64,000 nucleotides of DNA, taken from positions 34,241 through 98,240 of the forward strand of contig JAUQWS010000024.1 of NCBI GenBank assembly GCA_030835025.1, in the 5' to 3' direction. Origin of the DNA: Ignavibacteria bacterium (GTDB taxonomy: Bacteria > Bacteroidota > Ignavibacteria > Tepidaquicellales > OLB5). The position numbers were made by a program, and so were the translations under genes. The notes beneath the pieces are model-generated. The model was not told where the DNA came from. It saw only the letters and a program-made list of their open reading frames with translations, and did not search any database. Below, in pieces: positions 26,783-35,721 of this stretch; position 1 is the stretch's first letter; the number at the start of each line of letters is the position of its first letter.

Positions 26783-27550
26783 TTGAGTTATTTTAAGAAA
26801 GAAATAAGAGAACTGTCAAAAGCTGTAAGGACTTTGAGTTTTAAAGAGACGTTCATTTTTATTTCGGTCGCGGTAATTACATTTGTATCAATGTATTATG
26901 CTTCACCAAACTTCTTCAGGAAGATATTTGACACTTCTGACGACAAGTTTTATTCATCGCTCTACTGGTTTTCTGCCGACGGGTTCCTGATGTTTGTTGT
27001 GCCTTTGCTCCTGATCTACTTTGTTCTAAAAGGAAAACCCTCTGATTACGGGTTCAGAATTGGAGACCTCAAGTTTGGAGTATTAACTTCATTGATATTC
27101 ATAGCGGTAATGCTCCCGTTTATATGGATCGTATCGGGCTCAAAAAGCTTTGCATCAACGTATCCACAGGGCGGAATGTTCGTTAGAGAGAACATGGATG
27201 TGCTTTTGTATTATGAGCTTTTTGTCGGATTTTATATGCTTGCGTGGGAGTTTTTCTGGAGAGGTTATATGCTTTTTGGACTCAAAGAAAAATTTGGCTA
27301 CTATGCAATTTTTATTCAGATGGTTCCGTTCTTTATATTGCACAGAGGTAAACCTGATTTGGAGACTTTTGCCTCCATATTCGCGGGATTGATCCTCGGA
27401 GTTCAGGCATGGCGGGCAAATTCATTTATATATTGTTTCTTCGTTCACTGGCTTGTCATGATCTTTGTGGATGTAATTTCTGTTTTAAGGTATAAATCGG
27501 ACTCTTACGGAATTGGCTTTGACGCATTTATCAAACTTTTTACGAATTAA
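26783..27550 (+). CDS. CPBP-family intramembrane metalloprotease
   Basis: 255 aa, TTG start, several hydrophobic segments. The CPBP (Rce1/ABI) motifs are visible: WEFFWR at 155-160, where canonical EExxxR has its first Glu replaced by Trp, and FFILH at 183-187 for the FxxxH metal-binding motif. HRGKPDLETF then resembles bacterial CPBP members. Family members are glutamate-type intramembrane proteases or protein-maturation factors; bacterial substrates are mostly unknown. It sits between the YbbR-like gene and pdxJ with gaps of 8 and 10 nt. Confidence 0.88.
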   Translation: MSYFKKEIRELSKAVRTLSFKETFIFISVAVITFVSMYYASPNFFRKIFDTSDDKFYSSLYWFSADGFLMFVVPLLLIYFVLKGKPSDYGFRIGDLKFGVLTSLIFIAVMLPFIWIVSGSKSFASTYPQGGMFVRENMDVLLYYELFVGFYMLAWEFFWRGYMLFGLKEKFGYYAIFIQMVPFFILHRGKPDLETFASIFAGLILGVQAWRANSFIYCFFVHWLVMIFVDVISVLRYKSDSYGIGFDAFIKLFTN

Positions 27551-27560
27551 AATAATTAGC

Positions 27561-28283
27561 ATGAGACTTTGTATCAACATAGATCACATTGCAACACTTA
27601 GGCAGGCAAGACTTGAATCTGAGCCTGATCCGATAGTTGCAGCAGGAATTTGCGAACTTGCAGGGGCTGACGGAATAGTCTGCCATTTGCGTGAGGACAG
27701 GCGCCACATAATCGATAGGGATGTCAGGATCCTGAAGGAGATTGTAAAAACCAAGCTTGACCTGGAAATGGCAGCGACAGATGAAATGGTGAAAATTGCA
27801 AAAGAGATCAAACCCCATATGGTCACTCTTGTCCCTGAGAAAAGGCAGGAGCTTACAACCGAAGGCGGCCTTGACCTTGCTGCTCTTGAATTCAAGATTT
27901 CACCGGCAATTGACCTTCTTAAGGAAGACGGCATAAAAGTGAGTGTATTTATCGAACCAAGTCCGGAAAGTGTTGATATGGCACTGGAAATAGGTGCTGA
28001 CATGATCGAAATTCACACCGGCAAATACGGCAGGCTAAGAGATGCAAATGATATCATTACAGAGCTGGAAATCATAAGCCGGACAGCAAAGCTTGCAAAA
28101 GAGCTTGGCATTGGCGTGAATGCAGGGCACGGACTGAATTACGGCAACATCACGGCAATTGCAAATATTGCCGAAATAGATGAAGTAAGCATCGGCCATT
28201 CAATTATTGCACGGGCAGTATTTACGGGACTCGGGCCTGCCGTTAAGGAGATGATAGAGATAATAAGAAGGACGAGACCCTGA
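27561..28283 (+). CDS. pdxJ: Pyridoxine 5'-phosphate synthase
   Basis: 240 aa starting at ATG 27561 (MRLCINIDHIATLRQARL). I preferred this to in-frame upstream codons because it begins exactly where PdxJ begins and lies after the CPBP stop. PdxJ condenses 1-deoxyxylulose-5-phosphate and 3-amino-2-oxopropyl phosphate to form pyridoxine phosphate (vitamin B6). Conserved blocks are GADGIVCHLREDRRHI, FIEPSPESVDMALEIGAD, EIHTGKYG and GVNAGHGLNY. Length matches the family (about 240 aa). pdxA is not in the window. Confidence 0.97.
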   Translation: MRLCINIDHIATLRQARLESEPDPIVAAGICELAGADGIVCHLREDRRHIIDRDVRILKEIVKTKLDLEMAATDEMVKIAKEIKPHMVTLVPEKRQELTTEGGLDLAALEFKISPAIDLLKEDGIKVSVFIEPSPESVDMALEIGADMIEIHTGKYGRLRDANDIITELEIISRTAKLAKELGIGVNAGHGLNYGNITAIANIAEIDEVSIGHSIIARAVFTGLGPAVKEMIEIIRRTRP

Positions 28284-28298
28284 AATGTTTAATACTCA

Positions 28299-29051
28299 AT
28301 GACTGTCTTTTCAGAAAAGTTGATCTCTGAGCTGAAGAATGCGCGGGTAGTATCGGTACTTACAGGTGCCGGCGTATCGGCTGAAAGCGGCGTACCGACT
28401 TTCAGAGATAAGGGAGGCTTATGGCAGAAATTCAAACCTGAACAGCTCGCGAATTTCGAAGCATTCATGTCTGACCCTGATTTTGTGTGGAGCTGGTACC
28501 AGCACAGGCGGGAAATTATGAGAGAGGTTGAACCCAATCAGGGGCATTTTGCACTTGCTGAAATGGAGAACCTGTTCGGTGAATTTAATCTCATCACACA
28601 GAATATCGATAATCTTCACAATCGGGCAGGCAGTAAAAGAGTTACGGAACTGCACGGAAACATCGAACGGAATTACTGTATTGGCTGCAGAACTTTCTAT
28701 AATGAAATTGACGTTGCAGAAAAAGAAGTTATTAAATGTGTAAAATGCGGCGGATTGGTAAGACCGGATGTGGTTTGGTTCGGCGAATACCTGCCTCCCG
28801 AGGCTCTGGAGCATGCACAGGAATGTGCCGAGAGATCAGATGTTTTCTTTTCAATAGGTACTTCTGCTGAGGTTTATCCTGCTGCAATGCTTCCGCTGAT
28901 TGCGAAACGCTCCGGCGCTTACGCTGTTGAAGTAAATATCAAACCCAGTGCTATTTCCGGGGAGCTTGACGAAGTTTTGATCGGGAAAAGCGGCGGAATC
29001 CTTTTTGAACTTGTGAATAAATTAAAGAAAGAAAGACCGGAGCACGGATAA
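28299..29051 (+). CDS. cobB: Class III sirtuin, NAD-dependent protein deacylase
   Basis: 250 aa. The NAD-binding motif GAGVSAESGVPTFR is at residues 23-36; the catalytic His119 lies in TELHGN, after TQNIDN at 100-105. Four zinc cysteines are at 127, 130, 147 and 150. Tyr67 and Arg70 (WYQHRR) form the YxxR pair that marks SIRT5-like class III enzymes, which remove succinyl or malonyl groups better than acetyl. The enzyme therefore likely reverses acyl-CoA-derived lysine modification. The stop overlaps the lptB start (TAATG), indicating translational coupling. Confidence 0.95.
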   Translation: MTVFSEKLISELKNARVVSVLTGAGVSAESGVPTFRDKGGLWQKFKPEQLANFEAFMSDPDFVWSWYQHRREIMREVEPNQGHFALAEMENLFGEFNLITQNIDNLHNRAGSKRVTELHGNIERNYCIGCRTFYNEIDVAEKEVIKCVKCGGLVRPDVVWFGEYLPPEALEHAQECAERSDVFFSIGTSAEVYPAAMLPLIAKRSGAYAVEVNIKPSAISGELDEVLIGKSGGILFELVNKLKKERPEHG

Positions 29052-29788
29052 TGCCTTCTATACTTAAAGCCAACGGCCTTGTCAAAGAGTACAGCAAAAG
29101 ATCTGTTGTAGACGGAGTAACGGTATCTGTTAAACAGGGAGAAATTGTGGGGTTGCTTGGACCTAACGGTGCGGGAAAAACCACAACTTTCTATATGATA
29201 ACCGGAATGGTTAAACCAAATGCAGGTGAGATATTGCTGGATAGCGAAGATATTTCACTTTTTCCCATGTATAAAAGGGCAAGGCTCGGGATCGGCTATT
29301 TGCCGCAGGAAGCTTCAATATTCCGCAAAATGACGGTATACGAGAACATTTATTCTGTACTGGAATTTATGCCATTGGAAAAATATGAAAGGGAAGAGAA
29401 GACAAATGAACTGATGAAAGAGTTTGGTATTGCGCACATTTCCTCCAGCCGGGGTTACGTACTATCAGGGGGGGAAAGGCGAAGGACTGAAATTGCACGT
29501 GCCATTGCTACTGACCCGAAGTTCATACTGCTTGATGAACCGTTTGCAGGGATTGACCCTATTGCCGTTGAGGAAATAATGAGAATGGTTGCGAAGCTGA
29601 AGAACAGGGGAATAGGAGTCCTTATTACAGATCACAATGTGCACGAAACTCTTTCAATTGTTGACAGGGGCTATATACTTATCGAAGGCAGAATATTCAG
29701 GCAGGGTTCTTCAGAGGAGCTTGCAGGAGACGAAATGGTCCGTAAACTCTATCTTGGAGAGAGCTTCAGGCTCGATAGGTATAATTAA
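29051..29788 (+). CDS. lptB: LPS export ABC transporter ATP-binding protein
   Basis: 245 aa. Walker A GPNGAGKTTT at 37-46, signature YVLSGGERRR near 137, Walker B FILLDEPFAGIDP near 160 and the switch His in ITDHNV near 196. LSGGERRR, FAGIDP and DHNVHET are LptB-specific wordings. LptB powers extraction of lipopolysaccharide from the inner membrane with LptF/G, and this organism therefore probably makes LPS (see kdsA). LptF, LptG and LptC are not adjacent. The gene overlaps its neighbours by one base at both ends (TAATG), so it is embedded in a coupled operon. Confidence 0.95.
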   Translation: MPSILKANGLVKEYSKRSVVDGVTVSVKQGEIVGLLGPNGAGKTTTFYMITGMVKPNAGEILLDSEDISLFPMYKRARLGIGYLPQEASIFRKMTVYENIYSVLEFMPLEKYEREEKTNELMKEFGIAHISSSRGYVLSGGERRRTEIARAIATDPKFILLDEPFAGIDPIAVEEIMRMVAKLKNRGIGVLITDHNVHETLSIVDRGYILIEGRIFRQGSSEELAGDEMVRKLYLGESFRLDRYN

Positions 29789-30474
29789 TGGGAAAAGTGA
29801 TTCTTGCTGTATCGGCGCACCCTGATGATATTGAATTCCACTGCGGCGGCACAATGTCAAAGCTTAAAGATAAAGGTTATGAAATCCACTATGCAATTGC
29901 TACAAACGGCGAGAACGGATTTAAAATAGAGCACAAATCGCGCGCCGCCAGGGTAAAAGTAAGGCATAAAGAGCAGTTAAAAGCAGCTAAGCTTCTTGGT
30001 GTCAGGGAAGTGTTCTTCCTGAATTATAGGGATTGTCATCTTCCTAAAAACGATGAACTGCGCCTTAAACTGGTTTCAATAATCAAAAAAGTGAGACCCG
30101 ATGTTATATTCAGCTTTGACCCGGCAAATAAATCATTCGAGAGCATTAACCTGAACCACAGAGATCACAGGGTAATTGCTGAAGCCGTGTTTGATGCAGT
30201 TTTTGCCGCAAGGAACAGGTATTTTTCTGCAGGCGAATCTCATGCCGTGAGCCGGTTTTGGTTCTACGGGCCCGATAAACCAAATCACTACGAGAGTATA
30301 ACTGATCACATCAGCAAAAAAATAGAACTTATCGAAGCCCACCGCTCGCAATTTGATAAAAAAGAGACAATGGAGAAATGGGTTAAAGAGCATTTATCTA
30401 AATACACGCGCAAATACAAATTCAGTGAAAAATTCAGGGTAGTTGATATAAAGAAGCCTTTTGTAAACACATAG
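29788..30474 (+). CDS. PIG-L family deacetylase
   Basis: 228 aa. The metal-binding motif SAHPDDIEFHCGGT at about residues 9-22 supplies His-Pro-Asp-Asp, and the LNHRDHRVIAEAV block near 116 gives the conserved HxDH-type residues. PIG-L/LmbE-like zinc enzymes remove acetyl groups from GlcNAc-containing substrates: BshB for bacillithiol, MshB for mycothiol, and others. Length and the NYRDCHLPKNDELR wording fit BshB1-type enzymes, but bshA and bshC are not here, so bacillithiol synthesis is only a possibility. Start overlaps the lptB stop. Confidence 0.88.
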   Translation: MGKVILAVSAHPDDIEFHCGGTMSKLKDKGYEIHYAIATNGENGFKIEHKSRAARVKVRHKEQLKAAKLLGVREVFFLNYRDCHLPKNDELRLKLVSIIKKVRPDVIFSFDPANKSFESINLNHRDHRVIAEAVFDAVFAARNRYFSAGESHAVSRFWFYGPDKPNHYESITDHISKKIELIEAHRSQFDKKETMEKWVKEHLSKYTRKYKFSEKFRVVDIKKPFVNT

Positions 30475-30477
30475 ATA

Positions 30478-30852
30478 ATGATAAGAGTAAGCGAAGAAGA
30501 GTTTCACGAAATGATGGATCGGGCTATAGAAACAATCCCGCCGGTATTTAAGGACAAGATAGAAAACCTTGCATTTATTGTTGAGCCGTACCCTTCGGAA
30601 AATGACCTGGGCAGGATGGGTCTGAAAGATAAGCATACTCTACTTGGCTTATATTCCGGAATTCCATACACACACAGAAGTACGTGGTACACAGGTGTAA
30701 CACCCGATAGAATAATCCTTTTCCAGAAGAATATAGAAACATACTGCAATACTATTGAAGAATTACGCGAAAAGATCCGTGAGGTTGTTGTTCATGAAGT
30801 TGCGCACTATTTCGGAATGAACGAAGAAGAAATAAGAAAGGCCGGTTATTAA
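30478..30852 (+). CDS. Small zincin-like metallopeptidase
   Basis: 124 aa of the minimal zincin family (Zincin_1, PF06262 type). HEVAHYFGM at about 106-114 gives the HExxH zinc motif, followed by NEEEI, where family members have an acidic third ligand region. TPDRIILFQKNIE precedes it, matching the family. Substrate unknown. It ends the operon begun at 25851. Its TAA at 30850-30852 overlaps the kup TAA on the other strand: the palindrome TTAA at 30849-30852 serves both genes. Confidence 0.85.
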   Translation: MIRVSEEEFHEMMDRAIETIPPVFKDKIENLAFIVEPYPSENDLGRMGLKDKHTLLGLYSGIPYTHRSTWYTGVTPDRIILFQKNIETYCNTIEELREKIREVVVHEVAHYFGMNEEEIRKAGY

Positions 30853-32684
30853 AGTTCTATTTGCGAGCCTACTTCAAAAACCCTGTCATTTGGAATATCA
30901 AAGAATTCTGTAGCTTTTTGAGAGTTTCTTGAAAGGAATACAAACAGTTTCTTCCTGAACCGGAGCAAGCCCTGCTTATCTTTCACTACAATGATCTCTC
31001 TTCCGAGGAAGAATGTTGTTTTCTCCAGATTTATGTTAAGACCCTTATCTTTAAGTATATCAATTACCTGCCTGATGTTGGCATTATCCATGAATCCATA
31101 CGAAGCAACAACCCTGTAAAATCCGTCTGTAGGATTCTGAATTTCAATAGTCTCCTCGGTATTAACCCTGGGCACTTTTCTGAAAATGATACTGAGCACT
31201 ATTATCTGCTTATGCAAAACACGGTTATGCTTCATGTTTTTAACAAGGGCAGGCGGTGTACCCTTTGGATTGCTCGACATATAAATAGCTGTTCCCGGAG
31301 TTGCAACTATCCTTATGCTCATGACTTCATCAATGAACTTTTCGATCGGCTGAGTTTCCTCTTCCAGCTTTATGAGAAGCCTTTTTCTCCCCCAGTTCCA
31401 GGTAGTCATTATCAGATAAATTGTTACACCAATTACGAGCGGAACCCACCCTCCCTGCCAGAGCTTCAGCATATTTGCACCAAAGAATGCAATATCTACC
31501 GTAAGGAAAAACAGTGAAATAATGACGGCTATGACTATGGACCACTTCCACAGGTTCTTCATGGCAACAAAAGCCAGTATGGTGGTTATGACCATTGTAG
31601 AAGTTACAGCTATACCATAAGCGGCTGCCAGATTGCTTGAAGTTCTGAAGCTTAACACCAGCCATATAGTTCCCACAAAAAGCAGCCAGTTGAGCTGAGG
31701 AATATATATCTGACCCCTTTCCTCCTGTGAAGTATGTATGATCCTCACCCTCGGTAAGTAACCAAGCTGCTGTGCTTGCTGCGTAATGGAAAATGCACCG
31801 GAGATCAACGCTTGTGAAGCGATAACAGTTGCCATAGTCGCAATTACTACTAATGGATAAAGTGCCCAATCGGGGGCGAGATAATAAAAAGGATTGACAG
31901 CAGCATTCGGATCCTGAAGCAGTATTGCACCCTGACCGAAATAGTTTAGTAATAAGCATGGCAACACCAAAAAGAACCAGGCATATCGAATCGGTTTTGG
32001 ACCAAAATGTCCCATATCAGCGTATAATGCTTCTCCTCCCGTGACCACAAGAAACACTGATCCAAGTATTACAAATCCATGAAAATCATTTGTTATGAAA
32101 AAATGGTAAGCAAAAAGGGGATTTACAGCATTAATAACTTCGGGATTCACTATAATTGCCCTTACTCCCAATGCTGCAATTGATAAAAACCATATTATCA
32201 TTACCGGGCCGAACACTGAACCTACTTTTCCTGTACCCCTTTTCTGGAAATAAAACAAAAGGAAAAGTACAATGATTGTTATCGGGATAACATAGTGTTC
32301 AAAAAAGGGAGTTGCGATCTGCAGTCCCTCAACTGCACTTAGAACTGAAATTGCGGGAGTAATGATCCCATCGCCGTACAATAATGCCGCTCCAAACAAA
32401 CCGGCACTTATTATTATCATGAATCCGAGTCCCTGCTTCTTTGGACGAACAAGTTCCATCAGGGCAAGTATTCCGCCTTCACCATCATTATTTGCCCTCA
32501 TCACAATGATCAAGTACTTTATTGATATTACAATTATCAAAGCCCAGAATACGAGTGAAAGTACGCCAAGTACATTATCGTGTGTAGGAGGCACGCCATG
32601 GGCGGGAGAAAAACATTCCTTAAGGGCGTACAAAGGACTGGTGCCGATATCACCGTAAACTACTCCAAGTGCACCAAGTGACAA
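30849..32684 (-). CDS. kup: KUP-family potassium transporter
   Basis: At least 611 aa. GALGVVYGDIGTSPLYALKE is the KUP signature at the N-terminus, and about 12 transmembrane segments follow to residue 435, with GDGIITPAISVLSAVEGL near 105. The C-terminal cytoplasmic region is typical. KUP proteins import K+ with protons, and some are inhibited by c-di-AMP. The start is uncertain: the first ordinary codon is TTG 32684, but in-frame family-like sequence (NRHKLKYLLYLS) continues upstream and stays open to 32762 without ATG, GTG or TTG. An ATA at 32744 would give MHSSHSDPADNRHK. The gene is divergent from the HD-phosphodiesterase operon. Confidence 0.93.
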   Translation of the reverse strand: MSLGALGVVYGDIGTSPLYALKECFSPAHGVPPTHDNVLGVLSLVFWALIIVISIKYLIIVMRANNDGEGGILALMELVRPKKQGLGFMIIISAGLFGAALLYGDGIITPAISVLSAVEGLQIATPFFEHYVIPITIIVLFLLFYFQKRGTGKVGSVFGPVMIIWFLSIAALGVRAIIVNPEVINAVNPLFAYHFFITNDFHGFVILGSVFLVVTGGEALYADMGHFGPKPIRYAWFFLVLPCLLLNYFGQGAILLQDPNAAVNPFYYLAPDWALYPLVVIATMATVIASQALISGAFSITQQAQQLGYLPRVRIIHTSQEERGQIYIPQLNWLLFVGTIWLVLSFRTSSNLAAAYGIAVTSTMVITTILAFVAMKNLWKWSIVIAVIISLFFLTVDIAFFGANMLKLWQGGWVPLVIGVTIYLIMTTWNWGRKRLLIKLEEETQPIEKFIDEVMSIRIVATPGTAIYMSSNPKGTPPALVKNMKHNRVLHKQIIVLSIIFRKVPRVNTEETIEIQNPTDGFYRVVASYGFMDNANIRQVIDILKDKGLNINLEKTTFFLGREIIVVKDKQGLLRFRKKLFVFLSRNSQKATEFFDIPNDRVFEVGSQIEL

Positions 32685-33066
32685 GTAAAGAAGATATTTT
32701 AACTTATGCCTGTTATCCGCAGGATCAGAATGTGAGCTATGTATATTCTCGTTACTTATATCTTACACTGTTTAGTTATGACTTCCAAACCAAAACAAAA
32801 ACTCAATTACAAATTTAGTGAATTCAAAACTCTAATAAAATGGATATTTAGCCTGGTTACTATGGTTAATTATACAGTTGTGCCGTTAATTTCATTTCAG
32901 GTTTCTGAGTACCTAAAGCAGTTTTCCGATTATATGATTGTCTTGACAGCACAAGACTAAACTAGCTTCCAAGCAGACGTATCTCAACAATGTTAATCCA
33001 AAAGTTTATGATTTGGCAAAAAAAAGCACTTTCAATTGAAATTGTTAGAAATTATATTACATCGTT
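32685..33066. other. 382-nt divergent intergenic region between kup and the 100-aa gene
   Basis: The proximal 78 nt likely encode the true kup N-terminus. On the minus strand a perfect -7 element (CAAATTTA on plus at 32810-32817) lies upstream, but the position 20 nt away is AAA rather than CAA. On the plus strand TTT-N20-TATATTAC at 33030-33060 is a weak promoter candidate for the 100-aa gene. A 73-codon plus-strand frame at 32739-32960 lacks support. No RNA gene seen. Confidence 0.5.
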
Positions 33067-33369
33067 ATGAACAGAATATTATTTCAAATCAGCTACGACA
33101 TACACCCTGAGAAAAGGGAAGAGTATCTTACTGATATTAAGGAACTTGAAAGCTACATGAAGTCCAACACAAGCCATAACTATATGGTTGTAGAAGATAA
33201 AAACAGGAAAAATTTCTTTACGGAAGTTTATGTTTTAAAAGACGAAGCAGAATTTGAAGGGCTGGAAGATGAGATGGATGACAAGATATACGGGTTGACT
33301 ACAAAGATCCTTAGCAGCTACGTTGTTGACGGCAAAACGAAATATTCTACTTCATACGAAATTAATTAA
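33067..33369 (+). CDS. Small α/β protein of unknown function (100 aa)
   Basis: No family is recognised with certainty. The sequence begins MNRILFQISYDIHPEKREEYL and alternates short strands and charged helices (KELESYMKSN, EAEFEGLEDEMDDKIYGL). This is the pattern of a ferredoxin-like dimeric α+β barrel such as the ABM/EthD superfamily. No signal peptide or transmembrane segment. It is divergent from kup and 123 nt upstream of the PgpH-like gene, so it could belong to potassium or c-di-AMP physiology, but this is only positional. The predicted promoter would place the transcript start almost at the ATG. Confidence 0.7.
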   Translation: MNRILFQISYDIHPEKREEYLTDIKELESYMKSNTSHNYMVVEDKNRKNFFTEVYVLKDEAEFEGLEDEMDDKIYGLTTKILSSYVVDGKTKYSTSYEIN

Positions 33370-33492
33370 GAATTCTATTCTTTATCCTCTTAATCAGGTG
33401 TATTGTTGATGATTCGCCTGTACCTTTATATCTGCACAAATAGAAACATATTTTATTGCTAATTTAGTAATTATTACTAAAAATGAACTCAT

Positions 33493-35721
33493 TTGCCTAA
33501 GCTGAGTAAAAGCAATTTCGATTTTTCAAGCAGCAAACTGATACGGTTTCTTATTGGGTTAGTTACCGTTATTATTGTCACTTCAATGTTCCCCAAGTAC
33601 GAAACCATTGAAACTGATTATACCGTCGGAATGGTTTGGAGCAAAGAAGACCTCATAGCACCTTTCAGTTTCCCTATTTACAAAAGCCAGAATGTTTACC
33701 AGAAGGAAGTTGATGAAGCCAGAAGCAGGGTTTACCCTCTCTTTGAACTGAATGCCGGCAAGCATTCAGAATTAAACTGGCTCGATTCACTTAATGGTTT
33801 GTTTATAAAGATACAGAAGATACTGGACTATGAAAAGGAGTTCGAAAAGGAAAAATCCCTCCCCGAAGAAAAACGCACTACAGATGAAAAGACATTAAGC
33901 AGGCTTAAGTCTGAGCTGGGCTTTACGCTCACAGAGGCCGAATGGAACAGTATTAAATCTTCCGCTGGCTCCCAGCAGGAGCTTGATGCTTTGAAGAAGA
34001 AGATCATCCAGTCTCTTAATCAGATTTATGACAGGAAATTGATCGATATAACTAAATCAACCATTACATCACAGAAAATTGCTTTTATCAAGAACAAGGT
34101 TGAAGAAACCATTGACCTGCAGGATGTCAGAGATCCGGATGATGCAGAAAGGCTCCTGAAAGCTGATTATGACAGTTATTTCAAGGATCTTGAGCTTTCT
34201 GCTGTTGCACTAAAGTTGTCAAAGAGATTCATATACCCCGATTATGTATACAACCGGGCGGAAACAGAAAAGATACTGAATTCAGTCACTGAGGCAGTTC
34301 CGAAAACATTTGGGCTTGTGAGAGAAAATGAAAGAATTGTCAGCAAACATGAGCCCATAAATGAAGTTACTAAGCTTAAGCTGGAATCCTATAAGCGTGT
34401 CAGAAACGAGCAGATGGGGACAAGCGACTTCTACATGCAGCAGACAGGGCGTTTTCTCTTTGTCGGAGTAATGATATTTCTGATCGCAATCTTCCTTTTT
34501 AAAATGCGTACAGGTATTTTTGAGGATAATATGAAGCTCATCCTTATTTCTACAATTGTGCTTCTTCAGTGCCTGTTTTCATATCTAAGCCTTCAGCTGA
34601 AGATAAATTATCCGATTGAATACATAATCTTTGTACCCGTTGCTGCAATGCTGCTCACAATAGTTTTTGACTCAAGGGTTGCAGTTTATGTTGTAATAGT
34701 CATTTGCATACTTGTCTCTGCGGTCAGGGGCGGTGATTACGATATTTTCATACCGAATTTTTGTGCATCTATACTGGTTGTTTATTCGGTACGGGATATT
34801 AAGAACCGTTCTCAGATCTTCACTTCGATGATATACATTCTGGCAGGATATTTCATTGGCATTATTGCCATAGGGCTGGAAAGATATGATGATTTTAATG
34901 TGATCAGAAGCCAGTTGGTTGCTGCCGGCCTTAATGCTCTGCTTTCACCTATACTTGCATATGGCTTGCTGATATTCTATGAAAGGGTTTTCAGGGTAGC
35001 TACGGACCTTGTATTCCTTGAGCTAAGCGACTTCAACCATCCGCTGTTAAGGGACCTATCCTCCAGAGCTCCGGGCACATTTCATCATTCCATTTTGATG
35101 GGAAACCTTTCAGAGCATGCTGCAAAGGAGATCGGGGCAAACCAGATCCTTGCCAGAGTAGGGTGTTATTACCACGATATCGGAAAGATACATAATCCCG
35201 ATTATTTTGTTGAAAACCAAATGGATTCGAACAAGCACGATGACCTTAATCCTTCACTAAGCGCAAAGATGATAATCTCTCATGTGAGAAACGGAATAAA
35301 ACTTGCGGAAAAATTCCGGCTGCCAAAGGAGATCATCAATTTCATTCCTATGCATCACGGAACGAACCTGGTCTCTTATTTCTATGAAAAAGCAAGAACT
35401 GATGAAGGAGAAATTGATACGACCCATGAATACATATACCGTTACCCGGGTCCGAAACCTCAGACCCGTGAAACCGGCATTGTAATGCTTGCAGATTCTG
35501 TGGAAGCAGCAACAAGATCAATAGAAGAACCCACTCCCGCTAAGCTTGAGACCCAGATCAGCGAAATAATAAGGGCACGGTTCCTTGATGGCGAGCTGGA
35601 CGAATGCGACCTCACATTAAAAGACCTTATAAAGATCAAGCAGAGCTTCCTGAAGACCTTGGTGGGTATCCATCATCACAGGATAAGATATCCTGAGACT
35701 GAAGATGACAAAGAAGATTAA
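33493..35721 (+). CDS. 7TM-HD phosphodiesterase, PgpH-like (probable c-di-AMP hydrolase)
   Basis: 742 aa from a TTG start. One transmembrane segment at about 16-33, then a large periplasmic 7TMR-HDED-type domain to about 318. Seven transmembrane segments follow (about 320-500), then a cytoplasmic HD domain with FHHS at 530-533, the HD pair 561-562 in YYHDIGKIHNPDYF, and HH at 621-622. This order is that of PgpH, which hydrolyses c-di-AMP. The kup gene next door and the CdaR-like protein upstream make c-di-AMP turnover likely. Its 3' end overlaps xerD by 17 nt. Confidence 0.92.
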   Translation: MPKLSKSNFDFSSSKLIRFLIGLVTVIIVTSMFPKYETIETDYTVGMVWSKEDLIAPFSFPIYKSQNVYQKEVDEARSRVYPLFELNAGKHSELNWLDSLNGLFIKIQKILDYEKEFEKEKSLPEEKRTTDEKTLSRLKSELGFTLTEAEWNSIKSSAGSQQELDALKKKIIQSLNQIYDRKLIDITKSTITSQKIAFIKNKVEETIDLQDVRDPDDAERLLKADYDSYFKDLELSAVALKLSKRFIYPDYVYNRAETEKILNSVTEAVPKTFGLVRENERIVSKHEPINEVTKLKLESYKRVRNEQMGTSDFYMQQTGRFLFVGVMIFLIAIFLFKMRTGIFEDNMKLILISTIVLLQCLFSYLSLQLKINYPIEYIIFVPVAAMLLTIVFDSRVAVYVVIVICILVSAVRGGDYDIFIPNFCASILVVYSVRDIKNRSQIFTSMIYILAGYFIGIIAIGLERYDDFNVIRSQLVAAGLNALLSPILAYGLLIFYERVFRVATDLVFLELSDFNHPLLRDLSSRAPGTFHHSILMGNLSEHAAKEIGANQILARVGCYYHDIGKIHNPDYFVENQMDSNKHDDLNPSLSAKMIISHVRNGIKLAEKFRLPKEIINFIPMHHGTNLVSYFYEKARTDEGEIDTTHEYIYRYPGPKPQTRETGIVMLADSVEAATRSIEEPTPAKLETQISEIIRARFLDGELDECDLTLKDLIKIKQSFLKTLVGIHHHRIRYPETEDDKED

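Noticed and set aside
31330..31959. 209-codon open frame antisense-shifted within kup
   Set aside because: It lies on the same strand as kup in another frame inside strongly conserved KUP sequence; its product has no coherent domain pattern.
32739..32960. 73-codon plus-strand frame in the kup/100-aa intergenic region
   Set aside because: No ribosome site or promoter in phase, no family resemblance, and it overlaps the probable kup N-terminus on the other strand.
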